From contig CM049317.1 of NCBI GenBank assembly GCA_026874595.1, positions 1,357,108 through 1,421,107 of the forward strand: 64,000 nucleotides of DNA, written 5' to 3'. Positions 1 through 12,853 of this stretch are shown here, in pieces. Numbering within the stretch: the first letter of the stretch is position 1; every line of letters starts with the position of its first letter. Made by a program: the position numbers and the translations under genes. This stretch comes from Sipunculus nudus (lineage: Eukaryota; Annelida; Sipuncula; Golfingiida; Sipunculidae). The notes beneath the pieces are model-generated. The model ran no database searches, had not been told where the DNA came from, and worked only from the letters and a program-made list of their open reading frames with translations.

Positions 1-3000
1 GACACCTGATGGTAAAGTTCACCCGGGGTACATGATGATACATCTATTGACACCTGATGGTAAAGTACACCCGGGGTACAAGATGATACATCTATTGACA
101 CCTGATGGTAAAGTACACCCGGGGTACAAGATGATACATCAATTGACACCTGATGGTAAAGTACACCTGGGGTACATGATCATACATCTATTGACACCTG
201 ATGGTAAAGTACACCCGGGGTACAAGATGATACATCTATTGACACCTGATGGTAAAGTACACCCGGGGTACAAGATGATACATCAATTGACACCTGATGG
301 TAAAGTACACCTGGGGTACATGATCATACATCTATTGACACCTGATGGTAAAGTACACCCGGGGTACAAGATGATACATCTATTGACACCTGATGGTAAA
401 GTTCACCCGGGGTACATGATGATACATCTATTGACACCTGATGGTGAAGTACACCCGGGGTACAAGATGATACATCTATTTACACCTGATGGTGAAGTAC
501 ACCCGGGGTACATGATGATACATCTATTAACACCTGATGGTAAATTATTGCCGGGGTACAAGATGATACATCTATTGACACCTGATGGTAAAGTACACCT
601 GGGGTACATGATCATACATCTATTGACACCTGATGGTAAAGTACACCCGGGGTACAAGATGATACATCTATTGACACCTGATGGTAAAGTTCACCCGGGG
701 TACATGATGATACATCTATTGACACCTGATGGTAAAGTACACCCGGGGTACATGATGATACATCTATTGACACCTGATGGTAAAGTACACCCGGGGTACA
801 AGCTGATACATCTATTGACACCTGATGGTAAAGTACACCCGGGGTACAAGCTGATACATCTATTGACACCTGATGGTAAAGTTCACCCGGGGTACATGAT
901 GATACATCTATTGACACCTGATGGTAAAGTTCACCGGGGTACAAGCTGATACATCTATTGACACCTGATGGTAAAGTTCACCCGGGGTACAAGATGATAC
1001 ATCTATTGACACCTGATGGTAAAGTACACCCGGGGTACAAGCTGATACATCTATTGACACCTGATGGTAAAGTTCACCCGGGGTACATGATGATACATCT
1101 ATTGACACCTGATGGTAAATTACACCCGGGGTACAAGATGATACATCAATTGACACCTGATGGTAAAGAACTGCCGGGGTACATGATGATACATCTATTG
1201 ACGCCTGATGGTAAAGTTCACCCGGGGTACATGATGATACATCAATTGACACCTGATGGTAAAGAACTGCCGGGGTACATGATGATACATCTATTGACGC
1301 CTGATGGTAAAGTTCACCCGGGGTACATGATGATACATCTATTGACACCTGATGGTAAATTATTGCCGGGGTACAAGATGATACATCTATTGACACCTGA
1401 TGGTAAAGTACACCTGGGGTACATGATCATACATCTATTGACACCTGATGGTAAAGTACACCCGGGGTACAAGATGATACATCTATAGACACCTGATGGT
1501 AAAGTTCACCCGGGATACAAGATGATACATCTATTGACACCTGATGGTAAAGAACTGCCGGGGTACATGATGATACATCGATTGACTTCAGATGGTAAAA
1601 TACTGCCGGAGTACAAGATGATACATCTATTGACACCTGATGGTGAAGTACACCCGGGGTACATGATGATACATCTATTGACACCTGATGGTGAAGTACA
1701 CCCGGGGTACATGATGATACATCTATTGACACCTGATGGTGAAGTACACCCGGGGTACATTATTACATATATTGACACCTGATGGTAAAGTACACCCGGG
1801 GTACATGATGATACATCTATTGACACCTGATGGTAAAGTACACCCGGGGTACAAGATGATACATCAATTGACACCTGATGGTAAAGAACTGCCGGGGTAC
1901 ATGATGATACATCTATTAACACCTGATGGTGAAGTACACCGGGGTACATGATGATACATCTATTGACACCTGATGGTAAAGTACACCCGGGGTACATGAT
2001 CATACATCTATTGACACCTGATGGTAAAGTTCACCCGGGGTACATGATGATACATCTATTGACACCTGATGGTAAAGTACACCCGGGGTACATGATGATA
2101 CATCTATTGACACCTGATGGTAAAGTACACCCGGGGTACAAGATGATACATCTATTGACACCTGATGGTAAAGTACACCGGGGTACATGATGATACATCT
2201 ATTGACACCTGATGGTAAAGTTCACCCGGGGTACATGATGATACATCTATTGACACCTGATGGTAAAGTACACCCGGGGTACATGATGATACATCTATTG
2301 ACACCTGATGGTAAAGTTCACCCGGGGTACATGATGATACATCCATTGACACCTGATGGTATAGTACACCCGGGGTACATGATGATACATCTATTGACAC
2401 CTGATGGTAAAGTACACCCGGGGTACATGATGATACATCTATTGACACCTGATGGTAAAGTACACCCGGGGTACAAGATGATACATCTATTGACACCTGA
2501 TGGTAAAGTACACCGGGGTACATGATGATACATCTATTGACACCTGATGGTAAAGTACACCCGGGGTACATTATTACATATATTGACACCTGATGGTAAA
2601 GTACACCCGGGGTACAAGATGATACATCTATTGACACCTGATGGTAAAGTACACCCGGGGTACAAGATGATACATCTATTGACACCTGATGGTAAAGTAC
2701 ACCCGGGGTACATGATGATACATCTATTGACACCTGATGGTAAAGTATACCCGGGGTTTAAGATGATACATCTATTGACACCTGATGGTAAAGTACACCC
2801 GGGGTACATGATGATACATCTATTAACACCTGATGGTAAAGTACACCCGGGGTTTAAGATGATTCATCTATTGACACCTGATGGTAAAGTACACCCGGGG
2901 TACATGATGATACATCTATTGACGCCTGATGGTAAAGTACACCCGGGGTACATGATGATACATCTATTGACACCTGATGGTAAAGTACACCCGGGGTACA

Positions 3001-6000
3001 TGATGATACATCTATTAACACCTGATGGTAAAGTACACCCGGGGTACATGATGATACATCTATTGACACCTGATGGTGAAGTACACCCGGGGTACATGAT
3101 GATACATCTATTGACACCTGATGGTAAAGTACACCCGGGGTACATGATGATACATCTATTGACACCTGATGGTAAAGTACACCCGGGGTACATGATGATA
3201 CATCTATTGACACCTGATGGTGAAGTACACCCGGGGTACATGATGATACATCTATTGACACCTGATGGTAAAGTACACCCGGGGTACATGATGATACATC
3301 TATTGACACCTGATGGTAAAGTACACCCGGGGTACATGATGATACATCTATTGACACCTGATGGTAAAGTACACCCGGGGTACATGATGATACATCTATT
3401 GACACCTGATGGTAAAGTACACCCGGGGTACAAGATGATTCATCAATTGACACCTGATGGTAAAGTACACCCGGGGTACATGATGATACATCTATTAACA
3501 CCTGATGGTAAAGTACACCCGGGGTACAAGATGATACATCTATTGACACCTGATGGTAAAGTACACCCGGGGTTTAAGATGATTCATCTATTGACACCTG
3601 ATGGTAAAGTACACCCGGGGTACATGATGATACATCTATTGACACCTGATGGTAAAGTACACCCGGGGTACAAGATGATACATCTATTGACACCTGATGG
3701 TAAAGTACACCCGGGGTACATGATGATACATCTATTAACACCTGATGGTAAAGTACACCCGGGGTACATGATGATACATCTATTGACACCTGATGGTAAA
3801 GTACACCCGGGGTACAAGATGATTCATCTATTGACACCTGATGGTAAAGTACACCCGGGGAACATGATGATACATCTATTAACACCTGATAGTAAAGTAC
3901 ACCCGGGGTACAAGATGATTCATCTATTGACACCTGATGGTAAAGTACACCCGGGGAACATGATGATACATCTATTAACACCTGATGGTAAAGTACACCC
4001 GGGGTACATCATGATACATCTATTGACACCTGATGGTAAAGTACACCCGGGGAACATGATGATACATCTATTGACACCTGATGGTAAAGTACACCCGGGG
4101 TACAAGATGATTCATCAATTGACACCTGATGGTAAAGTACACCCGGGGTACATGATGATACATCTATTAACACCTGATGGTAAAGTACACCCGGGGTACA
4201 TGATGATACATCTATTAACACCTGATGGTAAAGTACACCCGGGGTACATGATGATACATCTATTGACACCTGATGGTAAAGTACACCCGGGGTTTAAGAT
4301 GATTCATCTATTGACACCTGATGGTAAAGTACACCCGGGGAACATGATGATACATCTATTAACACCTGATGGTAAAGTACACCCGGGGTACATGATGATA
4401 CATCTATTGACACCTGATGGTGAAGTACACCTGGGGTACATGATCATACATCTATTGACACCTGATGGTAAAGTACACCCGGGGTACATGATGATACATC
4501 TATTGACACCTGATGGTAAAGTACACCCGGGGTACATGATGATACATCTATTGACACCTGATGGTAAAGTACACCCGGGGTACATGATGATACATCTATT
4601 GACACCTGATGGTAAAGTACACCCGGGGTACAAGATGATTCATCAATTGACACCTGATGGTAAAGTACACCCGGGGTACATGATGATACATCTATTAACA
4701 CCTGATGGTAAAGTACACCCGGGGTACATGATGATACATCTATTAACACCTGATGGTAAAGTACACCCGGGGTACATGATGATACATCTATTGACACCTG
4801 ATGGTAAAGTACACCCGGGGTTTAAGATGATTCATCTATTGACACCTGATGGTAAAGTACACCCGGGGAACATGATGATACATCTATTAACACCTGATGG
4901 TAAAGTACACCCGGGGTACATGATGATACATCTATTGACACCTGATGGTGAAGTACACCTGGGGTACATGATCATACATCTATTGACACCTGATGGTAAA
5001 GTACACCCGGGGTACATGATGATACATCTATTAACACCTGATGGTAAAGTACACCCGGGGTACAAGATGATTCATCTATTGACACCTGATGGTAAAGTAC
5101 ACCCGGGGAACATGATGATACATCTATTAACACCTGATGGTAAAGTACACCCGGGGTACATGATGATACATCTATTGACACCTGATGGTAAAGTACACCC
5201 GGGGTTTAAGATGATTCATCTATTGACACCTGATGGTAAAGTACACCCGGGGTACATGATGATACATCTATTGACACCTGATGGTAAAGTACACCCGGGG
5301 TACAAGATGATTCATCAATTGACACCTGATGGTAAAGTACACCCGGGGTACATGATGATACATCTATTGACACCTGATGGTAAAGTACACCCGGGGTTTA
5401 AGATGATTCATCTATTGACACCTGATGGTAAAGTACACCCGGGGTACATGATGATACATCTATTGACACCTGATGGTAAAGTACACCCGGGGTACATGAT
5501 GATACATCTATTGACACCTGATGGTAAAGTACACCCGGGGTACAAGATGATACATCTATTGACACCTGATGGTAAAGAACTGCCGGGGTACATGATGATA
5601 CATCAATTGACACCTGATGGTAAAGTACACCCGGGGAACATGATGATACATCTATTTACACCTGATGGTAAAGTACACCCGGGGTACATGATGATACATC
5701 TATTGACACCTGATGGTAAAGTACACCCGGGGTACATGATGATACATCTATTGACACCTGATGGTAAAGTACACCCGGGGTTTAAGATGATTCATCTATT
5801 GACACCTGATGGTAAAGTACACCCGGGGTACATGATGATACATCTATTGACACCTGATGGTAAAGTACACCCGGGGTTTAAGATGATTCATCTATTGACA
5901 CCTGATGGTAAAGTACACCCGGGGTACATGATGATACATCTATTGACACCTGATGGTAAAGTACACCCGGGGTTTAAGATGATTCATCTATTGACACCTG

Positions 6001-7275
6001 ATGGTAAAGTACACCCGGGGTACATGATGATACATCTATTGACACCTGATGGTAAAGTACACCCGGGGTTTAAGATGATTCATCTATTGACACCTGATGG
6101 TAAAGTACACCCGGGGTACATGATGATACATCTATTGACACCTGATGGTAAAGTACACCCGGGGTACATGATGATACATCTATTGACACCTGATGGTAAA
6201 GTACACCCGGGGTACAAGATGATTCATCAATTGACACCTGATGGTAAAGTACACCCGGGGTACATGATGATACATCTATTAACACCTGATGGTAAAGTAC
6301 ACCCGGGGTACATGATGATACATCTATTGACACCTGATGGTAAAGTACACCCGGGGTACATGATGATACATCTATTAACACCTGATGGTAAAGTACACCC
6401 GGGGTACATGATGATACATCTATTTACACCTGATGGTAAAGTACACCCGGGGTACATGATGATACATCTATTGACACCTGATGGTAAAGTACACCCGGGG
6501 TTTAAGATGATTCATCTATTGACACCTGATGGTAAAGTACACCCGGGGTACATGATGATACATCTATTGACACCTGATGGTAAAGTACACCCGGGGTACA
6601 AGATGATTCATCAATTGACACCTGATGGTAAAGTACACCCGGGGTACATGATGATACATCTATTAACACCTGATGGTAAAGTACACCCGGGGTACATGAT
6701 GATACATCAATTGACACCTGATGGTAAAGTACACCCGGGGTACATGATGATACATCTATTAACACCTGATGGTAAAGTACACCCGGGGTACAAGATGATA
6801 CATCTATTGACACCTGATGGTAAATTACACCCGGGGTACAAGATGATACATCAATTGACACCTGATGGTAAAGAACTGCCGGGGTACATGATGATACATA
6901 TATTGACACCTGATGGTAAAGTACACCCGGGGTACAAGATGATACATCAATTGACACCTGATGGTAAAGAACTGCCGGGGTACATGATGATACATCTATT
7001 GACACCTGATGGTGAAGTACACCCGGGGTACAAGATGATACATCAATTGACACCTGATGGTAAAGAACTGCCGGGGTACATGATGGTACATCTATTGACA
7101 CCTGATGGTTAAGTACACCCGGGGTACAAGATGATACATCAATTGACACCTGATGGTAAAGTACACACGGGGTACATGATGATACATCTATTGACACCAG
7201 ATAGTGAAGTACACCCGGGTTACATGATGATACATCTATTGGCACCTGACAGTAAAGTACTGCCGGGGTACAACC
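1..7275. repeat. 48-bp minisatellite array, ~150 copies
   Basis: About 150 head-to-tail copies of a 48-bp unit that contains the segment ttgacacctgatggtaaagt and a CCCGGG (SmaI/XmaI) site. The array continues beyond the left edge of the window. As 48 is a multiple of three and the unit has few stops, several frames stay open on both strands; the longest, 2547-7112 (+), reads as a 16-residue repeat (LTPDGKVHPGY core). It has no unique sequence at its start, ends by a single substitution making TAA, and is broken by 1-2 base deletions near 930, 1765, 1940, 2170, 2510 and 2570. Variants include K/E, L/Q, Y/F/N and VH/EL changes, mostly replacing residues, so protein-level constraint is not evident. 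Units at both ends (about 1500-1620, 7080-7275) are the most diverged. Best read as non-coding satellite, possibly in an intron of, or upstream of, gene E. Confidence 0.95.
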
Positions 7276-7559
7276 GAATGCTATTCATGAAACAGAATAT
7301 AATTAATTAATTTTCGTTAAAATTATCTACAGACAACCCTGCTGTAATAGACAGATGGCTCTGATGGATCAGCGGGGAACCTAAATGACATAATCAGATA
7401 GCATATTCCCTCGCGACTCTGAATTAGTTGTTGTTAGATGTATATGGACACAGTCAAGTGGCTGAGACAAATAAAATGTCTAATAAATACGTACGTTCCT
7501 TTATATGGAGTTTAAAAAACAAAGACAGAGGAGATTCTGCATTATCTCAAAATTCAAAA
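7276..7559. other. Unique spacer between two minisatellites
   Basis: About 280 bp of non-repetitive, AT-rich sequence separates the 48-bp and 45-bp arrays. No convincing exon, splice pair or RNA gene was seen. Confidence 0.5.
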
Positions 7560-10500
7560 CATATCCAGGTTTCATTCTGCTGTAAGTCAAAACACAGAAA
7601 CCATCACAACAAGGTATCATTCTGCTGTAATTTAAAACACAAAAAAATACCATCACAACCGGGTATCATTCTGCTGTAAATCAAAACACAGAAACCTTCA
7701 AAAACAGGTATCATTCTGCTGTAAGTCAAAACACATAAACCATCACGAACATGTCTCATTCTGCTGCAAGTAAAACACAAAAACCATCACCAAAAGGGAA
7801 CCATTCTGCTGTAAGTCAAAACCCAGAAACCATCACGAACAGGTAACAGAACACGAACAGTTATCATTCTGTTGTAAGTCAAAACAAAGAAACCATCACA
7901 AATAAGTATCATTCTGCTGTAAGTCAAAACACAGAAACCATAACGAACGGGTATCATTCTGCTGTAAGTCAAAACACAGAAACCATCACCAAAAGGTCTT
8001 ATTCTGCTGTTCTGTGTTTTGCTGTAAGTCAAAACACAGAAACCATCCCGAACAGGTCTTATTCTGCTGTAAGTCAAAATACAAAAATCATCACAAATAG
8101 GTTTCATTCTGCTGTAAGAAAAAACACAGAAACCATCACGAACAGGTCTCGTCCTGTTTTAAGTCAAACCACAGAAACCATCACGAACAGGTAACATTCT
8201 GCTCTAAGTCAAAACACAGAAACCAGCACAAGCAGTTCTCATTCTTCTGTAAGTCAAAACACAGAGACCATAATGAACAGGTATTGTTCTGCTGTAAGTC
8301 AAAACACGGAAACCATCACAATCAGGTATCATTCTGCTGCAAGTCAAAACACAGAAACCATCACAAACAGGTCTTATTCTAGTGTAAGTCAAAATACAAA
8401 AATCATCACAAATAGGATCATTCTGCTGTGAGAAAAAACACAGAGACCATAATGAACAGGTCTAGTCCTGTTTTAAGTCAAAACACAGAAAATATCACGA
8501 ACAGGTAACATTCTGCTCTAAGTCAAAACACAGAAACCATCCCAAATAGGTATCATTCTACTGTCAATCAAAATACAGAAACCATCACGAACAGGTCTCT
8601 TTTTGCTGTAAGTAAAACACGGAAACCATCACAAAAAGGGTATCATTCGGCTTTAAGTCAAAACACAGAAACCATCACAAACATGTATCATTCTGCTGTA
8701 AGTCAAAACACAGAAACCATCACAAACAGGTATCATTCTGCTGTAAGTAAAACACAGAAACCATCACAAAAAGGGTATCATTCTGCTTTAAATCAAAACA
8801 CAGAAACCCACACGCACAGGTCTTATTCTGCTGTAAGTCAAAACACGGACACCATCACAATCAGGTATCATTCTGCTGAAAGTCAAAACACGGAAACCAT
8901 CACAAACAGGTCTTATTCTAGTGTAAGTCAAAATACAAAAATCATCACAAATAGGATCATTCTGCTGTAAGAAAAAACACAGATACCATCACGAACAGGT
9001 CTCGTCCTGTTTTAAGTCAAAACACAGAAAATATCACGAACAGGTAACATTCTGCTCTAAGTCAAAACACAGTTACCATCCCAAATAGGTATCGTTCTAC
9101 TGTAAGTAAAACACTGAAACCATCACAAAAAGGTTATCATTCTGCTTTAAACCAAAACACAGAAACCCACACGCACAGGTCTTTTTCTGCTTTAAGTCAA
9201 AACACACAAAAAAACATCCCAAATAGGTATCATTCTGCCGTAAGTCAAAACACAGAAACCATCACGAACAGGTCTCATTCTTCTGTACGTCAAAACACAG
9301 AAACCATCCCGAACAGGTCTTATTCTGCTGTAAGTCAAAACACAGAGACCAGAATGAACAGGTATTGTTCTGCTGTAAGTCAAAACACAGAAGCCATTAC
9401 AAATAGGTATCATTCTGCTGTAAGTCAAAACACAGAAACCATCACGAACAGGTCTCATTCTGCTCTAAGTGAAAACACAGAAACCATCACAAACAGGTAT
9501 CGTTCTGCTGTAAGTAAAACACAGAAACCATCACAAAAAGGGTATCATTCTGCTTTAAATCAAAACACAGAAACCCACACGCACAGGTCTTATTCTGCTT
9601 TAAGTCAAAACACAAAAAAAAAAAACCATCACAAATAGGTATCATTCTGCTGTAAGTCAAAACACAGAAACCATCACAAACAGGTATCATTCTGCTGTAA
9701 GTCAAAACACAGAGACCAGAATGAACAGGTATTGTTCTGCTGTAAGTCAAAACACAGAAACCATCACAAATAGGTGTCATTCTGCTGTAAGTCAAAACAC
9801 AGAAACCATCACGAACAGGTCTCATTCTGCTGTAAGTGAAAACACAGAAACCATCACAAAAAGGTATCTTTCTGCTGTAAGTAAAACACAGAAACCATCA
9901 CGAAAAGGGTATCATTCTGCTTTAAATCAAAACACAGAAACCATCACAAATAGGTATCATTCTGCTATAAGTCAAAACACAGAAACCATCACGAACAGGT
10001 CTCATTCTGCTGTAAGTCAAAACACAGAAAGCATCACGAACAGGTCTCATACTTCTGTAAGTCAAAACACAAAACCATCACAAACAGGTATCATTCTGCT
10101 GTAAGTAAAAACACAGAAACCATCATGAACAGGTCTCATTCTTCTGTACGTCAAAACACAGAAACCATCACAAACAGGTATCATTCTGCTGTAAGTCAAA
10201 ACACAGAGACCAGAATGAACAGGTATTGTTCTGCTGTAAGACAAAACACAGAAACCATCACAAATAGGTATCATTCTGCTGTAAGTCAAAACACAGAAAC
10301 CATCCCGAACAGGTTTTATTCTGCTCTAAGTCAAAACACAGAAACCAGCACAAATAGGTATCATTCTGCTGTAAGTCAAAACACAGAAACCATTACGAAC
10401 AGGGCTCATTCTTCTGTAAGTCAAAACACAGAAACCATCACAAACAGGTCTTATTCTGCTTTAAGTCAAAACACAGAAACCATCACGTACAGGTCTCATT

Positions 10501-11205
10501 CTTCTGTAAGTCAAAACACAGAAACTATCACGAACAGGTCTCATTCTTCTGTAAGTCAAAACACAGGAACCACCACAAACAGCTATCATTCTACTGTGAG
10601 TCAAAACACAGAGACCATATTGAACAGGTATCATTCCGCTGTAAGGCAAGCACAGAAACCATCGCAAAAGGGTATCATTATTCTGTAAGTCAAAACACAG
10701 AAACCATCACAAATAGGTGTCATTCTGCTGTTAGTAAAACACAGAAACCATCACAAAAAGGGTATCATTCTGCTGTAAGTCAAAACACAGAAACCATCAC
10801 GAACAGGTCTGATTCTGCTTTAAGTCGAAACACAGAAACCACCACAAATAGGTACCATGCTTCTGTAAGTCAAAACACAGAAACCATCACGAATAGGTCT
10901 CATTCTTTTGTAAGTCAAAACACAGAAACCATCACGAACAGGTATCATTCTGCTGTAAGTCAAAACACAGAGACCATATTGAACAGGTATCATTCCGCTT
11001 TAAGTCAAGCAAGTCACAAACAGGTATCATACTGCTGTAAGTCAAAATACAGAAAGCATCACAACCAGGTATCATCCTGTTGTAAGTCAAAACACAGAAA
11101 CCGTTACACCAGGTATCATTCTGATGTAAGTCAAAACACAGAAACCATCACAACCAGGTATCATTCTGCCGTCGCTCAAAACGCGGAGGCCATCACAATA
11201 AGTTG
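7560..11205. repeat. 45-bp degenerate minisatellite array, ~80 copies
   Basis: About 80 diverged copies of a 45-bp unit with core cattctgctgtaagtcaaaa followed by cacagaaaccatcac. Many copies contain GTAAGT, a perfect animal 5' splice-site consensus, then CACAG, an acceptor-like end, about 10 bp later. Open frames of up to 187 codons on the plus strand read as a 15-residue repeat with core HSAVSQNTETIT. They are short, shift frame often and are in places closed by the TAA inside GTAAGT, so a protein product is unlikely. The array lies just upstream of the transmembrane exon of gene E, so it may be intronic. The final unit near 11165-11205 is unusually CpG-rich compared with the others. Confidence 0.93.
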
Positions 11206-11470
11206 CACACCGGATGAAGCTCCTATTCATCACAATCCAAACACAAAACCACCTGAACCAAATAAAACTCTGTTTAAATAAAAACTAAAGGAATTATTAT
11301 GAATACATTCTACCCATGTTAAGTTTGATAAATAATTTGAGTCTTCACGGTTAGCGTATTTTCTTTGAATTGTGCATTGCAAGTGGTTATTATTTGTGTA
11401 GAAGTATTATGAAGCGTGGTTTGGGTAACAAGTATATGTAACTAATGGTTTGATTGAATCGTTGCGACAG
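11206..11470. other. Spacer between 45-bp array and gene E TM exon
   Basis: The last repeat runs into a proline-rich open stretch (residues TPDEAPIHHNPNTKPPEPNK) that stops at 11279. It resembles the stalk exons of genes A-C in composition, but no donor with a phase that would join the TM exon at 11471 was found, so it is not called as an exon. Confidence 0.35.
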
Positions 11471-12299
11471 GTCAGCCCGGTGGCCTTGAGGAACAGACCT
11501 GGTATATCTATATCGGTCTGATTGCGTCTGGTACCGTGGGTATTGTGGTGTTCGGGCTGGGATGGTGGTATCACAAGAGAAGGTCAAACACGTAAGTATC
11601 ATATGATCAGGGGGAAAGCAAGGTTTATTGTACTGTTCTCCGCTTCTTTCTGGCTGGAACTGAATAGGGATTTATGAACATGACAATTCTCTTAATGACA
11701 TGCAAATGATAAAAAAATGTTATATCAAAAGAAGAAACTCATGCATTGCACGTAAAACGAGTCTTTCACGTGGGTCTCTCCCTAGTCATGTTTTCTTCAG
11801 ATCTGGTCCCAGTCAGTGTAGTTTTCATTCGTATGATGACTGGAATAAAAAATAATCTTTTTAATGGACTATTATCATCTACGTTTCGTCAGTGTTTATG
11901 TAAAACAAAATAGCACAAGCGTTCTAACACAAATTTCCGAGGGCAGATTGGAATTATTATCGTTATAGACAAAGATATTTAAATTCCAGTTATATTTTCC
12001 ATTGAGTTCACGCACCATTCTCATTTATCTCAATACTTATAGACAGGCCTGAGTCGATGAACTACCTTGCTTTACACAATATCAAACAATCATTCATGAT
12101 CAATATTGATGTAACTAGGTGAAACCAGTATGGTAATCTTTTTTTCTACTGTAAGGATTATCAGGTATAATTTTTCGATGTTGACATTAGTAGTATATGT
12201 TTATTATTGTTATATTTATATCTTACATTTATGATAATAATAATAATAATAGTTATTATTATTATTATTATTATTATCATTATGATTTTTATTATCATA

Positions 12300-12362
<63 letters not shown>

Positions 12363-12378
12363 ATTATTATTATTATTA

Positions 12379-12443
<65 letters not shown>

Positions 12444-12853
12444 GAGACTCTTCGGGAGATGAGAGTTATGTCTACATATCAACGTCAGCGACAAGACTCG
12501 ACAACACGAGGAAAAAGTCGCTCAGCACAGTCAGCCAGGAAGGAGATACGTATAGACCTTATATTAACGTTGATCTTGGTGATAAAAAAGGCAGCACGTG
12601 TCAGTCCTGTAAACAGGTCATTGGTCAAGCAGACCTTCGGCCTTATGCAAATCTCGTTGTGACGTCATCGGTTAGAGAAGGAGTTGGGCGTAAATGTGAC
12701 CAATGTGGTCAGATGATCATGCCGAACCGACCAAACCGTCCAAGGAAATACAGCAGGATCAGTTTTGAGGATGCCTACGCCGACATGGACGAAGCGTTTA
12801 GAATAAACTCACACAAAGTCTGTTACAGCTGTGGCGATCTAGACCAGTTCTGA
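11471..12853 (+). CDS. Gene E (3' part): TM receptor with Tyr-rich and CxxC-rich tail
   Basis: Two exons. Exon 11471-11591 follows ...gcgacag, begins in phase 1 and ends at donor GTAAGT in phase 2. It encodes a short juxtamembrane stretch, a TM segment around WYIYIGLIASGTVGIVVFG and a basic stop-transfer (YHKRR). Exon 12445-12853 joins in phase 2 and encodes about 135 cytoplasmic residues to a TGA. The tail has YxN motifs (YINV, YANL; Grb2-SH2 type), a YxxM (YADM; PI3K p85 type), a YVYI and three CxxC pairs (CQSC, CDQC, CYSC). The TM exon shares phases 1/2 and an x(I/V)Y(I/M)G(L/I) motif with genes A and B, so this is probably a third paralogue. That it carried CTLD domains is inference: its 5' exons are left of the window or hidden by the repeats. 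The 3' splice site is formed directly by a (TTA)n microsatellite. Confidence 0.72.
12226..12444. repeat. (TTA)n microsatellite in gene E last intron
   Basis: About 200 bp of nearly pure TTA/TAA trinucleotides ending exactly in ttattattag, which supplies the AG acceptor of the gene E tail exon at 12445. The open frames through it (runs of Tyr or Ile) are artefacts; only the part after 12445 is coding. Confidence 0.95.

Noticed and set aside
2547-7112. 1521-codon open frame in the 48-bp array as a giant repeat protein
   Set aside because: No unique N- or C-terminal sequence, open in several frames on both strands, frame breaks in neighbouring units, and the stop is a chance substitution in one unit.
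1-11205. CRISPR-like repeats
   Set aside because: Units are directly contiguous, with no unique spacers, and the DNA is eukaryotic.
12197-12444. Poly-Tyr/poly-Ile N-terminus joined to the gene E tail
   Set aside because: It is the (TTA)n intron; the exon starts at 12445, where phase matches the upstream TM exon.
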